64,000 bases of DNA. Origin: Bifidobacterium [indicum] DSM 20214 = LMG 11587. GTDB taxonomy: Bacteria > Actinomycetota > Actinomycetes > Actinomycetales > Bifidobacteriaceae. The notes beneath the pieces were generated by a model. It ran no database searches, was not told where the DNA came from, and worked only from the letters and a program-made list of their open reading frames with translations. Where the stretch lies: NCBI RefSeq assembly GCF_000706765.1, contig NZ_CP006018.1, forward strand, positions 1,670,547-1,734,546, in the 5' to 3' direction. The translations under genes were made by a program, and so were the position numbers. This document shows positions 27,019 through 34,834 of this stretch, one piece after another; position 1 is the stretch's first letter, and every line of letters starts with the position of its first letter.

Positions 27019-28443
27019 ATGAGCGAAACAGCCGAGACTTCGAACTCCACCGCAGCAATCGCGGAAAACACCGAAGCCGATGAGAACAGGGCCAGGACCA
27101 AGCGTGCCCTGCCTGCCCTCCTGACCATCTTCCTCCTGGGCACCTTGATGATCCAGGCCTTCAACCTGGTCTTCCAGAACGTAGGCGATTCCCTGGGAAT
27201 GTCCGCGAATGCCTCCCTCATCAGCACCCTGCCCGGCATCGTCCTGGGTGTGGTCTGCATGCTCTACGGGACGCTCTGCGATTACATCTCCCCCCGGAAG
27301 ATGACCCTCTTCGGGGTCGGCGCCCTTATTATCGGCAGCCTCCTGGGCTTCTTTGGCGCCTCTAACTTCTGGGCCGTTGTCCTGGCCCGCATGATCCAGA
27401 CCGCAGGCGGCCAGGTGGCAGGTTCGGTCTTCCTGGTCATGGCCATGAAGTACCTGAGCGACAAGGAGCGCGCCTTCTATCTGGGTGTCTTCAACGCCGT
27501 CTACTACGCCTCATCGGCCGTGGGCATCTTCGCAGGTGGCCTGATCACCTCCATCGACTGGAAGTACCTCTTCCTGGTCCCCCTGATCTCCGTCCTGCTC
27601 ATTCCCCAGGTCCTGAAGAACACCCCCGACACCAGCGTCAAGGGGGAGCGGATCGACGCGTTCGGCATCGCCCTCTTCGCCTTGATCGCCGGGTTCGTGG
27701 CCATCTACTTCTCCTTCCCGGCCGCCTGGATGCTGGCTGTGCTGGCCATCCTGATCGCCGTCTTCGCGGTCTATGTCTGGAAGGGCAGCAACCCCTTCCT
27801 GAGCCGGAAGTTCGTGACCAACGGGGCCTACATGTCGGTGCTCCTGGCCCTCTTCGTCTTCTACTTCTTCAACTTCGCCTGCGTGCCGATCTACAACGTG
27901 ATCGGTGACCAGATCTACCAGATCTCACTGAAGCAGGTCTCGATCTGCCTGACCATCGTCTACCTGGTGGCCACCCTGGTGGGTTGCGTGTCCGGCTCGA
28001 TTCTCTCGACCATCGGCAGGCTCCCCATGCTGGTCCTCTCGGCGGCACTGATGATTGTGGGCAGCATCGGCTCGGCCATCTTCATCTCCTCCGGTTTCTG
28101 GACCCTGACCGCCCTGGCATGCGTCTTCATCGCAGGTATCACCATGTCGTACACCCCGCTCTACGACTCCTTCTCGGCCACCCTGCCGGTGGACCAGAAC
28201 GGACGCGGAATCGGCATCGGCGACCTGATGATGAACACCTCTGCCTCCATCGGTATGGCCGTATACAGCGGGCTGATGTCCAACCAGAGCTTCGGTTCAC
28301 GCGGCTTCCTTGGCGTTGAGCCCGGCGCTCCGGCCCAGGCGGCCAACATGTTCTGGGTAATGGGCCTGACAGCGGCCCTGGCCCTGGTCATTGTTCTGAT
28401 CTTCCATCGGAACATGTCTTCCAAGGCCCCCAAGAACCAGTAA
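27019..28443 (+). CDS. MFS transporter, probable nucleoside permease
   Basis: 474 residues, a drug/H+ antiporter-like MFS protein with about fourteen hydrophobic segments and a Glu/Asn-rich cytoplasmic start. Start ATG 27019 has AAAAGGGAAACG just upstream; an ATG at 27004 overlapping the hydrolase stop (ATGA) is the alternative. The loop LYGTLCDYISPRKM matches MFS loop 2-3. Sharing an operon with a nucleoside hydrolase suggests nucleoside uptake; this is inference from context, as the fold itself does not define the substrate. Confidence 0.82.
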   Translation: MSETAETSNSTAAIAENTEADENRARTKRALPALLTIFLLGTLMIQAFNLVFQNVGDSLGMSANASLISTLPGIVLGVVCMLYGTLCDYISPRKMTLFGVGALIIGSLLGFFGASNFWAVVLARMIQTAGGQVAGSVFLVMAMKYLSDKERAFYLGVFNAVYYASSAVGIFAGGLITSIDWKYLFLVPLISVLLIPQVLKNTPDTSVKGERIDAFGIALFALIAGFVAIYFSFPAAWMLAVLAILIAVFAVYVWKGSNPFLSRKFVTNGAYMSVLLALFVFYFFNFACVPIYNVIGDQIYQISLKQVSICLTIVYLVATLVGCVSGSILSTIGRLPMLVLSAALMIVGSIGSAIFISSGFWTLTALACVFIAGITMSYTPLYDSFSATLPVDQNGRGIGIGDLMMNTSASIGMAVYSGLMSNQSFGSRGFLGVEPGAPAQAANMFWVMGLTAALALVIVLIFHRNMSSKAPKNQ

Positions 28444-28507
28444 CCAAGAACAACAAGACTTCCCACGAACACCAATATCAGGATTTGGTCAGCGCCACGA
28501 CCAGGAC

Positions 28508-28533
28508 GTGGGCGGTACCCCAATACCGCCCAC
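28508..28533. terminator. Perfect 10-bp hairpin after nucleoside operon
   Basis: GTGGGCGGTA (28508-28517) and TACCGCCCAC (28524-28533) with a 6-base loop, 65 bases after the MFS stop. Stable, no U-tract. Probably stops or trims the nucleoside operon mRNA. Confidence 0.5.
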
Positions 28534-28660
28534 TAACCCCTGTCGTGGGGTTGGCCATGTATACCGGGGAGGAAGCATCGGTGGGTATGCCTTCGGCATC
28601 GTAATATCCCCCTCTTCCCTCAGCCGCCGGAGACATAACCGCCACTCCCCTCCCCCTTTG

Positions 28661-28697
28661 AAAGGCCCCGTCATTGCCATAACGGACGGGGCCTTTT
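28661..28697 (+). terminator. Rho-independent terminator
   Basis: AAAGGCCCCGTC (28661-28672) pairs with GACGGGGCCTTT, followed by a T-run (28693-28697). This is the clearest intrinsic terminator in the window. It lies 218 bases after the MFS gene. Confidence 0.88.
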
Positions 28698-29179
28698 TCA
28701 TACCTTCCGACATGAGGAAAACGAACGCGCCACGAGCAGGCAGGGATTGGGGCAACGACCCGTGTCCGACAGGAAACGGGCATGACCGGCAGGATGGAAC
28801 TTCCCAGCTAGAACGACAGACCGCATATAAGAGAGAACCCGGCGGGAGTTGGGTCCGCCGGGTCAGAGAGAAGAAAGGGAAATCAGTTATGCAAATGTCG
28901 TAATGACATCCGATCGGCGGTACTAACTGCCGACAATTACAGTAAACACCGGAGACCTTGGGAAGACGATGGGATTACCTGAAAAAGTGCTGACAACCCG
29001 GAATCAGGGCCTACCGAGCCCCGGCATGCAGTACGCAGGTTACCGCCAAAGCGCCCCAGGAATCAGACCCAACTCCCGGCACTGTAGACTGATACATGAC
29101 TCATGCTCACGCATCTCGCAACATCTCAGTATTGTAGAGGCATCGGCTTAAGAGTGAATTGCAAAAGGAGAACAGGCAC
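28698..29179 (+). other. Gene-free, hairpin-rich region upstream of dcd
   Basis: No gene of normal length is credible here. It holds a 9-bp perfect hairpin ACCCGGCGG/CCGCCGGGT (28837-28863), then GAAGAAAGGG followed by a four-codon reading frame M-Q-M-S (28889-28903), then a ATGTC/GACAT stem (28894-28909) and TCGGCGGT/ACTGCCGA (28914-28933). It could be a small RNA or a structured leader, though dcd starts another 246 bases on. Confidence 0.35.
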
Positions 29180-29761
29180 ATGCTGCTCAGCGACCGTGAC
29201 ATATTGAAAGCCCATGATGAAGGGCACCTCGCCCTGGACCCATGGACACCGCAAATGGTCCAGCCTGCCAGTATTGATGTTCGTCTCGATAAGTACTTCC
29301 GCGTCTTCAACAATCACGAGTACACCTATGTGGATCCGGCCGAAGACCAGGGTGCACTGACCGAGCAGTTCGAAGTGCGCCAGGGCGATCCCTGGATTCT
29401 CCACCCTGGTGAGTTCATACTGGGCTCAACCTGGGAGTACATAAAAATTGACTCCACCCTGGCCGCCCGTCTGGAAGGCAAGAGTTCGCTGGGGCGTCTC
29501 GGCATCCTCACCCATTCCACGGCCGGCTTCATCGATCCCGGCTTCGAGGGGCATATCACCTTGGAGCTGTCGAACGTCAGCAACCTGCCGGTGAAACTGT
29601 GGCCGGGGATGAAAATCGGACAGATGTGCTTCTTCGAGCTCACTTCTGGCAGCGAATTCCCCTACGGATCAAAGCACAATGGCTCCCACTACCAGGGCCA
29701 GCGGGGCCCCACCCCCTCACGTTCCTATGTCGACTTCTACAAGGCCGACGTCTCCAGCTGA
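29180..29761 (+). CDS. dcd: dCTP deaminase (possibly also dUTPase)
   Basis: 193 residues. Starts MLLSDRDIL; the active-site stretch [20 protein letters not shown], then FEGHITLEL, is intact, with the catalytic Glu in the latter. Makes dUTP (or directly dUMP) from dCTP for thymidylate synthesis. The active-site stretch is very close to the bifunctional Dcd:Dut of mycobacteria as I recall it, so a combined deaminase/dUTPase is likely; this is inference. Start ATG 29180 follows AAAAGGAG. Ends before its own terminator. Confidence 0.94.
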   Translation: MLLSDRDILKAHDEGHLALDPWTPQMVQPASIDVRLDKYFRVFNNHEYTYVDPAEDQGALTEQFEVRQGDPWILHPGEFILGSTWEYIKIDSTLAARLEGKSSLGRLGILTHSTAGFIDPGFEGHITLELSNVSNLPVKLWPGMKIGQMCFFELTSGSEFPYGSKHNGSHYQGQRGPTPSRSYVDFYKADVSS

Positions 29762-29763
29762 TT

Positions 29764-29797
29764 CCCGCCCCTGACCCTCCCAGGTGCCAGGGGCGGG
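29764..29797 (+). terminator. Terminator of dcd
   Basis: CCCGCCCCTG (29764-29773) pairs perfectly with CAGGGGCGGG (29788-29797). No U-tract, but very stable. Confidence 0.65.
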
Positions 29798-29986
29798 GCG
29801 GATTCCCCGTTTTCGCGACTCACTCGTTTGATTTCAAACCCACTTGAAGGCGTATGCATGCAGAGGAGCATACACTCGCCTTCAGGATGCGCAAGTGACC
29901 ACTGCACCCCTGAGGCCCTGCCCTGGGTTGAGACTCTGCACGGGACCGGCAGGTTCCAGCCTGCCCCTAATATGGAGAACATGGCT

Positions 29987-30964
29987 ATGAAGAAAGGCCC
30001 GACCAAGGGTTCGGGCGGCAAGCACCGCAACAAGCTTCGAGGCAAGGGGCCCACCCCCAAGGCCGAGGATCGTGTATATCACAAGGCATACAAGGCCAAG
30101 CAGGCGGCCCAGCGCCGACAGGCCGCAGACCCTCGCCTGGCAGCGCGGCGTCGTGCCGACCGATTCACCTCGGATTCCGATGACCTGGTCATCGGCCGGA
30201 ATGCCGTACTTGAGGCCCTGCGTGTAGGGGTACCGGCCAGCCAGCTCTACCTGGCTGCGCGCATGGAGCACGACGACCGAACCCGGGAGATCGTCCGCCT
30301 GGCCGGGCAGGAGGGCCTGAACCTCCTTGAGGCCGACCGCCTTGAAATGAACCGAATCGCCCGGTCCAGCAACCACCAGGGTGTGGTCCTCAAGGTACAG
30401 CCCTACCAGTACTCCTCCCTGCAGGAGCTGGTGGACAGGGCCGAGAAGCACGCCTCCGCCCTGAGCAAGGCCAGCGGAGCCGCAAGGGTCAACGCCCGTC
30501 CGCTCTTCATCGCCCTGGACGGTGTGACAGACCCCCAGAACCTGGGAGCCGTAATCCGATCTGCCGCCGCCTTCGGGGCTTCAGGTGTCATCCTGCCCGA
30601 ACGGCGCAGCGCCTCGGTCACCGCAGCCGCCTGGAAGGTATCGGCCGGGGCGGCAGCCCATATGCCCGTGGCCAGGGTGGTCAATCTGACCAAGGCCATC
30701 CAGGGACTCAAGGAGCGCGGCTACTATGCCGTTGGTCTGGCAGGCGAAGGCCAGGCAATCGTCGGTGAGACCGGCTTTGAAACCGACCCCCTGATCGTGG
30801 TTCTGGGTTCCGAAGGCAAGGGGCTGAGCCGCCTGGTCAGTGAAAGCTGTGATGCCCTGGCCTCCATCCCCATCTCCAGCTCGGTCGAGTCCCTCAACGC
30901 CTCAGTGGCGGCCGGTATCAGCCTCTATGCCGTCTCCACGGCCCGCCGCAAGTCCGTCGAGTAG
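29987..30964 (+). CDS. rlmB: TrmH-family 23S rRNA (guanosine-2'-O-)-methyltransferase
   Basis: About 325 residues. A Lys/Arg/Gly-rich start (KKGPTKGSGGKHRNKLRGKG) of about 65 residues precedes the L30e-like substrate domain (VIGRNAVLEALRVG) and the SPOUT methyltransferase knot: LDGVTDPQNLGAVIRSAAAF (motif 1, catalytic Arg), LGSEGKGLSR (motif 2) and IPISSSVESLNASVAAGI (motif 3). It methylates a ribose in 23S rRNA, most likely in the peptidyl-transferase region. Start among ATGs 29972, 29981 and 29987; the last has GGAG at a suitable distance. Could also target tRNA; the RlmB call is the most common for this architecture. Confidence 0.85.
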   Translation: MKKGPTKGSGGKHRNKLRGKGPTPKAEDRVYHKAYKAKQAAQRRQAADPRLAARRRADRFTSDSDDLVIGRNAVLEALRVGVPASQLYLAARMEHDDRTREIVRLAGQEGLNLLEADRLEMNRIARSSNHQGVVLKVQPYQYSSLQELVDRAEKHASALSKASGAARVNARPLFIALDGVTDPQNLGAVIRSAAAFGASGVILPERRSASVTAAAWKVSAGAAAHMPVARVVNLTKAIQGLKERGYYAVGLAGEGQAIVGETGFETDPLIVVLGSEGKGLSRLVSESCDALASIPISSSVESLNASVAAGISLYAVSTARRKSVE

Positions 30965-30978
30965 GCAGGGCCGTCAGA

Positions 30979-31026
30979 ACAATTCAGCCGACCACGGGCG
31001 TTCAACCCCGTGGTCGGCTGAATTGT
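30979..31026. terminator. 20-bp bidirectional terminator
   Basis: Perfect 20-base arms starting ACAATTCAGCCGACC (30979-30998) and ending at 31026, loop 8 bases, between the convergent methyltransferase and DUF4032 genes. Confidence 0.9.
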
Positions 31027-31042
31027 CATCAGATCTGATTCA

Positions 31043-32563
31043 TCAGCTGGAAGCCCAGACCGCGGCATCCTGATCATCCTGGTCAGCGGCGGCCTCCAGA
31101 CTTCCCGGGGTGAGTCCGCCCCCGAAGACCGGATTGACTGGGTCGCTCCGGCCTTCATCACTTCCGACGGCTTCACCCCTCCCACCGTCTCCGCGCTGCT
31201 TCCAGTGCATCTCATCATCCACGACACCGGAGTCGGCTTCTTCGTTGATGGTCTTCATGTCTTCCGAGTCCAACCTGTATTCAGGCAGGGACTCCTTGAT
31301 GTAGCTCTGTACGGCCTCGGCCATGGGTACATCATGCCCGGCCTTTTCCGCCAGGCGCCAACGATGGGTCAGAACCTCATGGAAGAACTGGGCCGGCTCA
31401 ATCTGGCTGCGGTACTCGGACGGTATCATCCGAACGGTGGGCTCGAAGACCTCGCGCATCCAATCGGTGGCCACAATCTCCAGATCTTCGCCCTGCCGCC
31501 AGGTCGAAGCCCGATAGGCATCCAGATCGTTCAGGAGGCGACGAGCCTGATTCTCCTGGACATCCAGGCCGGTCAGACGCAGAAGCTTGCGGGAGGCGTA
31601 CCCGGCATCGACCACCCTGGGTCGCACCAGTACACGGTTCCCGTCCTCCTCGGTCTTCATTTCAAGCTCATCCACATCGAAGCCCAGGTCGTTGAGCTTG
31701 TTGACCCTGCGTTCGATCTTCCACATCTCGTCAGGGTCAAAGCTGTCGACGTCGGTCAGGGCACTCCACAGGGAGTGGTAGCGGTCGACCAGACGGTTGC
31801 CCACATCCACCTCGTCCACATCACCGGAGAGGAGATTGCCCGAGTGGAGATCCATCAGTTCGCCGATGATATTGGTCCTGGCCAGGTCGATATCGTACTC
31901 GCGTTGACCATCGGTCAGGCTGGCATGGAGGTCACCGGTCTCGGCATCGACCAGGAAGGCCGAGAAGGCATCTGCGTCACGCAAGAAAAGCACGTTGGAT
32001 AGGGATACGTCACCCCAATAGAAACCACCCAGATGCAACCTGACCAGGAGGACCGCCAGGGCATCAATCAGACGTTCGGCCGTATCGGGGCGGAGGTTGC
32101 GCGCAAAGAGTGCACGGTAGGGCAGGGAGAACTTCAGATGCTGTGTGACCAGCATGGCCTCCAAGGGCTGCCCATCCCGGGTATGCCGCCCGGTGACCAC
32201 GGCAATCGGATTGACCGTGGGCAGCTCCAGCTTCTGGAGCTTACGGAGCAGCTCATACTCCCGTTCGGCCACCCGCTGGGTTATCTCCTTCATGGCATAT
32301 ACGTCATCGCCCACATGGACGAAGCGGACGACGTGCCTGGAGATGCCGCGGGGCAGATTGGCCAGAAGCTCCTGGGGCCAGGTCGCCAGTGGATCCTCCC
32401 AGGGGAGGGTGAACATCTTCGGATTGGAACTTGAGGCGGTGATGTGCAGGGCGGCGGGTTCCCGTTCAGGCTGGGAGGAATCCGGCACCTGTATGGATGT
32501 GGCCTGGACGGCCCTGGGATCCATGGAGGCTGCGGTGGCCCGGTTGATATTCACACTGGTCAT
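31043..32563 (-). CDS. DUF4032 protein with kinase-like (LPS-kinase) fold
   Basis: 506 residues. Residues of about 60-250 look like a small kinase: VVRFVHVGDDVYAMKEIT (nucleotide-binding Lys), ELLRKL, RLHLGGFYWGDVSLSNVLFL (catalytic-loop-like WGDVSLSN) and FLVDAETGDLH (DxE in the metal position). The C-terminal half (about 290-440) is DUF4032. Such proteins are common in actinobacteria; the function is unknown, and the intact catalytic residues suggest a real phosphotransferase. The C-tail is acidic and disordered. Start ATG 32563. It lies downstream of msmK but is separated from it by a terminator. Confidence 0.8.
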   Translation of the reverse strand: MTSVNINRATAASMDPRAVQATSIQVPDSSQPEREPAALHITASSSNPKMFTLPWEDPLATWPQELLANLPRGISRHVVRFVHVGDDVYAMKEITQRVAEREYELLRKLQKLELPTVNPIAVVTGRHTRDGQPLEAMLVTQHLKFSLPYRALFARNLRPDTAERLIDALAVLLVRLHLGGFYWGDVSLSNVLFLRDADAFSAFLVDAETGDLHASLTDGQREYDIDLARTNIIGELMDLHSGNLLSGDVDEVDVGNRLVDRYHSLWSALTDVDSFDPDEMWKIERRVNKLNDLGFDVDELEMKTEEDGNRVLVRPRVVDAGYASRKLLRLTGLDVQENQARRLLNDLDAYRASTWRQGEDLEIVATDWMREVFEPTVRMIPSEYRSQIEPAQFFHEVLTHRWRLAEKAGHDVPMAEAVQSYIKESLPEYRLDSEDMKTINEEADSGVVDDEMHWKQRGDGGRGEAVGSDEGRSDPVNPVFGGGLTPGSLEAAADQDDQDAAVWASS

Positions 32564-32601
32564 GCTTCACCAATCTAATCGTCGCCCCTCCCACACGGGA
32601 A

Positions 32602-32632
32602 GAGCCCCGCGCGAACCTGTCGCACAGGGCTC
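32602..32632 (-). terminator. Terminator of msmK
   Basis: On the minus strand GAGCCCTGTGCGA pairs with TCGCGCGGGGCTC (13 bp, two wobbles, 5-base loop). It is 93 bases after the msmK stop. Confidence 0.75.
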
Positions 32633-32724
32633 CTGGTCACCCGACCAATAGGAAAGGGAAGAGGAAAAGGGACCGTGCGGACGAATCCGATCCTTTGGAC
32701 CCGACCGCACGAATCCCGGTGCAA

Positions 32725-33852
32725 TCAGTTCAGACGCAGCTCGGTGGCCGGAGAGAAGAGGTGCATCTTCGCAGGATCGATATGGATCTTCACCACATCG
32801 CCGACCTTCGGCAGGGCACGCGGGCTGACGCGGATTGTAGTCAGCTTGTTCTGGTCGGACATAACGGTAGCCTGCTCGGCTGCACTGTCGTCGGTCAGAA
32901 TGTTGCCGTAGATGTATCCGTCGGAACCCAGATCCTCGACATTGGCGACCTTCAGGGAGAAGGCGTCAGGTTCGGAGGGGCCGGCCAGGGAGGCATCCTC
33001 GGGGCGGAAGCCCACGACGATCTTGCCCTCGTCCTCGGGAGTCAGCTTGTCGACAGCCTCGCGGGGCAGGCTGACGGTATCCTCACCAATCTTGGCCTGA
33101 CCATTGACGACCGGGTGGATGTTGATGTTCATCGAAGGAGAGCCGATGAAGCCGGCCACGAAGACGTTCTCGGGGCGGTCATAAAGCTCGGTGGGAGCAC
33201 CGACCTGCTGCAGGATGCCCAGCTTGATGACAGCAATCCTGTCGCCCATGGTGAGGGCCTCGGTCTGATCGTGGGTCACGTACAGGGTGGTGACGTTCAG
33301 CTGACGCTGCAAGGCGGCAATCTGCGTACGGGTCTGCACACGGAGCTTGGCGTCCAGGTTGGAAAGAGGCTCATCCATCAGGAAGACCTTGGGCTGGCGC
33401 ACGATTGCACGACCCATGGCCACACGCTGGCGCTGACCACCGGACAGTGCCTTGGGCTTGCGATCCAGGTACTCGGTGAGGTCGAGGACCTCAGCCGCCT
33501 TCTCGACCCGCTGGCGAATCTCGTCCTTGGGCGTCCCGGCAATCTTCAGGGCGAAGCCCATGTTGTCGGCAACGGTCATGTGGGGGTAGAGGGCGTAGTT
33601 CTGGAAGACCATGGCGATGTCACGGTCCTTGGGCTGCATGGTCGTGACATCCGTGTCACCGATGAGGATGCGCCCCTTGTTGACTTCCTCCAGGCCGGCC
33701 AGCATGCGCAGGGTTGTGGACTTGCCGCAACCGGAGGGGCCAACCAGGACCAGGAACTCGCCGTCCTTGATATCAAGACTGAGGTCACTCACCGAGGGCT
33801 CATCATTGCCCGGGTAGATACGAGTGACGTGGTCAAATACCACTTCTGCCAT
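32725..33852 (-). CDS. msmK: Sugar ABC transporter ATPase (MsmK/UgpC/MalK family)
   Basis: 375 residues. Walker A GPSGCGKST, Q-loop VFQNYALYPHMTV, signature LSGGQRQRV, Walker B VFLMDEPLSNLDAKLR, switch His in YVTHDQTEA, and a C-terminal TOBE regulatory domain from about 240. It energises carbohydrate importers. It stands alone without permease or binding-protein genes, which fits the shared multi-transporter ATPase known as MsmK or MsiK in Gram-positives; that role is inference. Start ATG 33852 behind AAAGGATG. Confidence 0.92.
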   Translation of the reverse strand: MAEVVFDHVTRIYPGNDEPSVSDLSLDIKDGEFLVLVGPSGCGKSTTLRMLAGLEEVNKGRILIGDTDVTTMQPKDRDIAMVFQNYALYPHMTVADNMGFALKIAGTPKDEIRQRVEKAAEVLDLTEYLDRKPKALSGGQRQRVAMGRAIVRQPKVFLMDEPLSNLDAKLRVQTRTQIAALQRQLNVTTLYVTHDQTEALTMGDRIAVIKLGILQQVGAPTELYDRPENVFVAGFIGSPSMNINIHPVVNGQAKIGEDTVSLPREAVDKLTPEDEGKIVVGFRPEDASLAGPSEPDAFSLKVANVEDLGSDGYIYGNILTDDSAAEQATVMSDQNKLTTIRVSPRALPKVGDVVKIHIDPAKMHLFSPATELRLN

Positions 33853-34184
33853 TGTTCATCCTTTCATCGGCAGGTACGTGCCGAACGATCCGTAGTGAAG
33901 GGTTGATTTTTCACTGTGGTTTCCGTCTTGAGACCAAGCCAACTTCGGCCGTGTCGCACAACGGTTTTTATTTGTCGGTTAAGAGAAACTCTCCCTCGAG
34001 CCACTTATCACTATACACCAAGGATCGATCTCGGTTCGCACCCATTTTTGCCAGCTTTCATCGGCCTTGGCGCCGGACTATTCAAATCCCCCAGCCACTG
34101 TTGCATCACAGCGACTGGGGGATTTGCGCTCGCGGGATTGCCAAGCCGGTGCGACTCAGGCAAGTGCGAAGTGGTCGTTCCTAC
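33853..34184. other. Intergenic region upstream of msmK
   Basis: No gene seen. The msmK side is A+T-rich and should hold its promoter, but no convincing -35/-10 pair was found. A terminator hairpin for the gene at 34185 lies at 34084-34126. Confidence 0.4.
34084..34126 (-). terminator. Terminator hairpin
   Basis: CAAATCCCCCAG (34084-34095) pairs with CTGGGGGATTTG (34115-34126), with an inner CTG/CAG extension. It ends the minus-strand gene at 34185-34583. Confidence 0.8.
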
Positions 34185-34583
34185 TCAGGCCTTGGACTCG
34201 GTGGATTCCTCATCGGCACTTGCAAAGACCTTCCGTGCCACATTGATGGCATTGATGACCCTCGGGAAGCCCACGTAGGGCACGCACTGGAGGATGGCTT
34301 CGATGACGGACTCCTTGCTCAGCCCAACATTCAGGGCACCCTGGATGTGAACAGCCAGCTGCGGGGCCGTATCTCCCTGTGTGACCAGGCTGCCTATGGT
34401 GACCAGCTCCCGCTGCTGCAGGCTGAGCCCCTCCCTGGTGTATATGTCGCCAAAGGCGAATTCGACAATCCAACGACCCAGGTCGGGCGCTATATCCTGC
34501 AGGGAGTCGATGACATCCTGACCTCCTTTGCCATCGATGGCTGCCAGGGCCTGTGATCCTTGTTCAAAACGCGAAGCTTCCAT
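34185..34583 (-). CDS. Carboxymuconolactone-decarboxylase-family protein
   Basis: 132 residues, the size of single-domain CMD proteins. Visible: FAFGDIYTREGLSLQQRELVTIGSL at residues 46-70, with the conserved E-x8-R/E-L pattern, and HIQGALNVGLSKESVIEAI. There is a lone Cys in LQCVPYVGFPRV instead of the CxxC of AhpD-type peroxidase partners, so it is closer to PcaC-like members. Its substrate is unknown, and an aromatic-degradation role is unlikely without partner genes. Start ATG 34583 behind AAGGAAAAGGAAG. Divergent from the protein-kinase gene. Confidence 0.82.
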   Translation of the reverse strand: MEASRFEQGSQALAAIDGKGGQDVIDSLQDIAPDLGRWIVEFAFGDIYTREGLSLQQRELVTIGSLVTQGDTAPQLAVHIQGALNVGLSKESVIEAILQCVPYVGFPRVINAINVARKVFASADEESTESKA

Positions 34584-34834
34584 GAACTTCCTTTTCCTTA
34601 CGTCAGTGAGCATTTCCCCTTCGAGAATATTGTATCAGCGACTATTTACAGAGGTTGATTCGCCCCCCTCTCCGTGCTCCTGACCGCCCGTCCCTTCATG
34701 GGCCGTCTTCACCGGACATCGAGTTCGTACGCCAGGGGATGGCATCCCGACGCGGGGAGCAGCACACCACGAGGGAACAAAACGACGGAACCCGGAATCA
34801 GGTCATTTTCACCAAGTCGGGGCACAATGGAGAT

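Noticed and set aside
28551..28610. GGAGGAAGCA stretch suggesting a signal recognition particle RNA
   Set aside because: The conserved tetraloop and asymmetric-loop bases of 4.5S RNA are not present in order.
28508..28903. 131-codon open frame downstream of the nucleoside operon
   Set aside because: It runs through two strong hairpins and a T-rich terminator, has no family features and a poor codon pattern.
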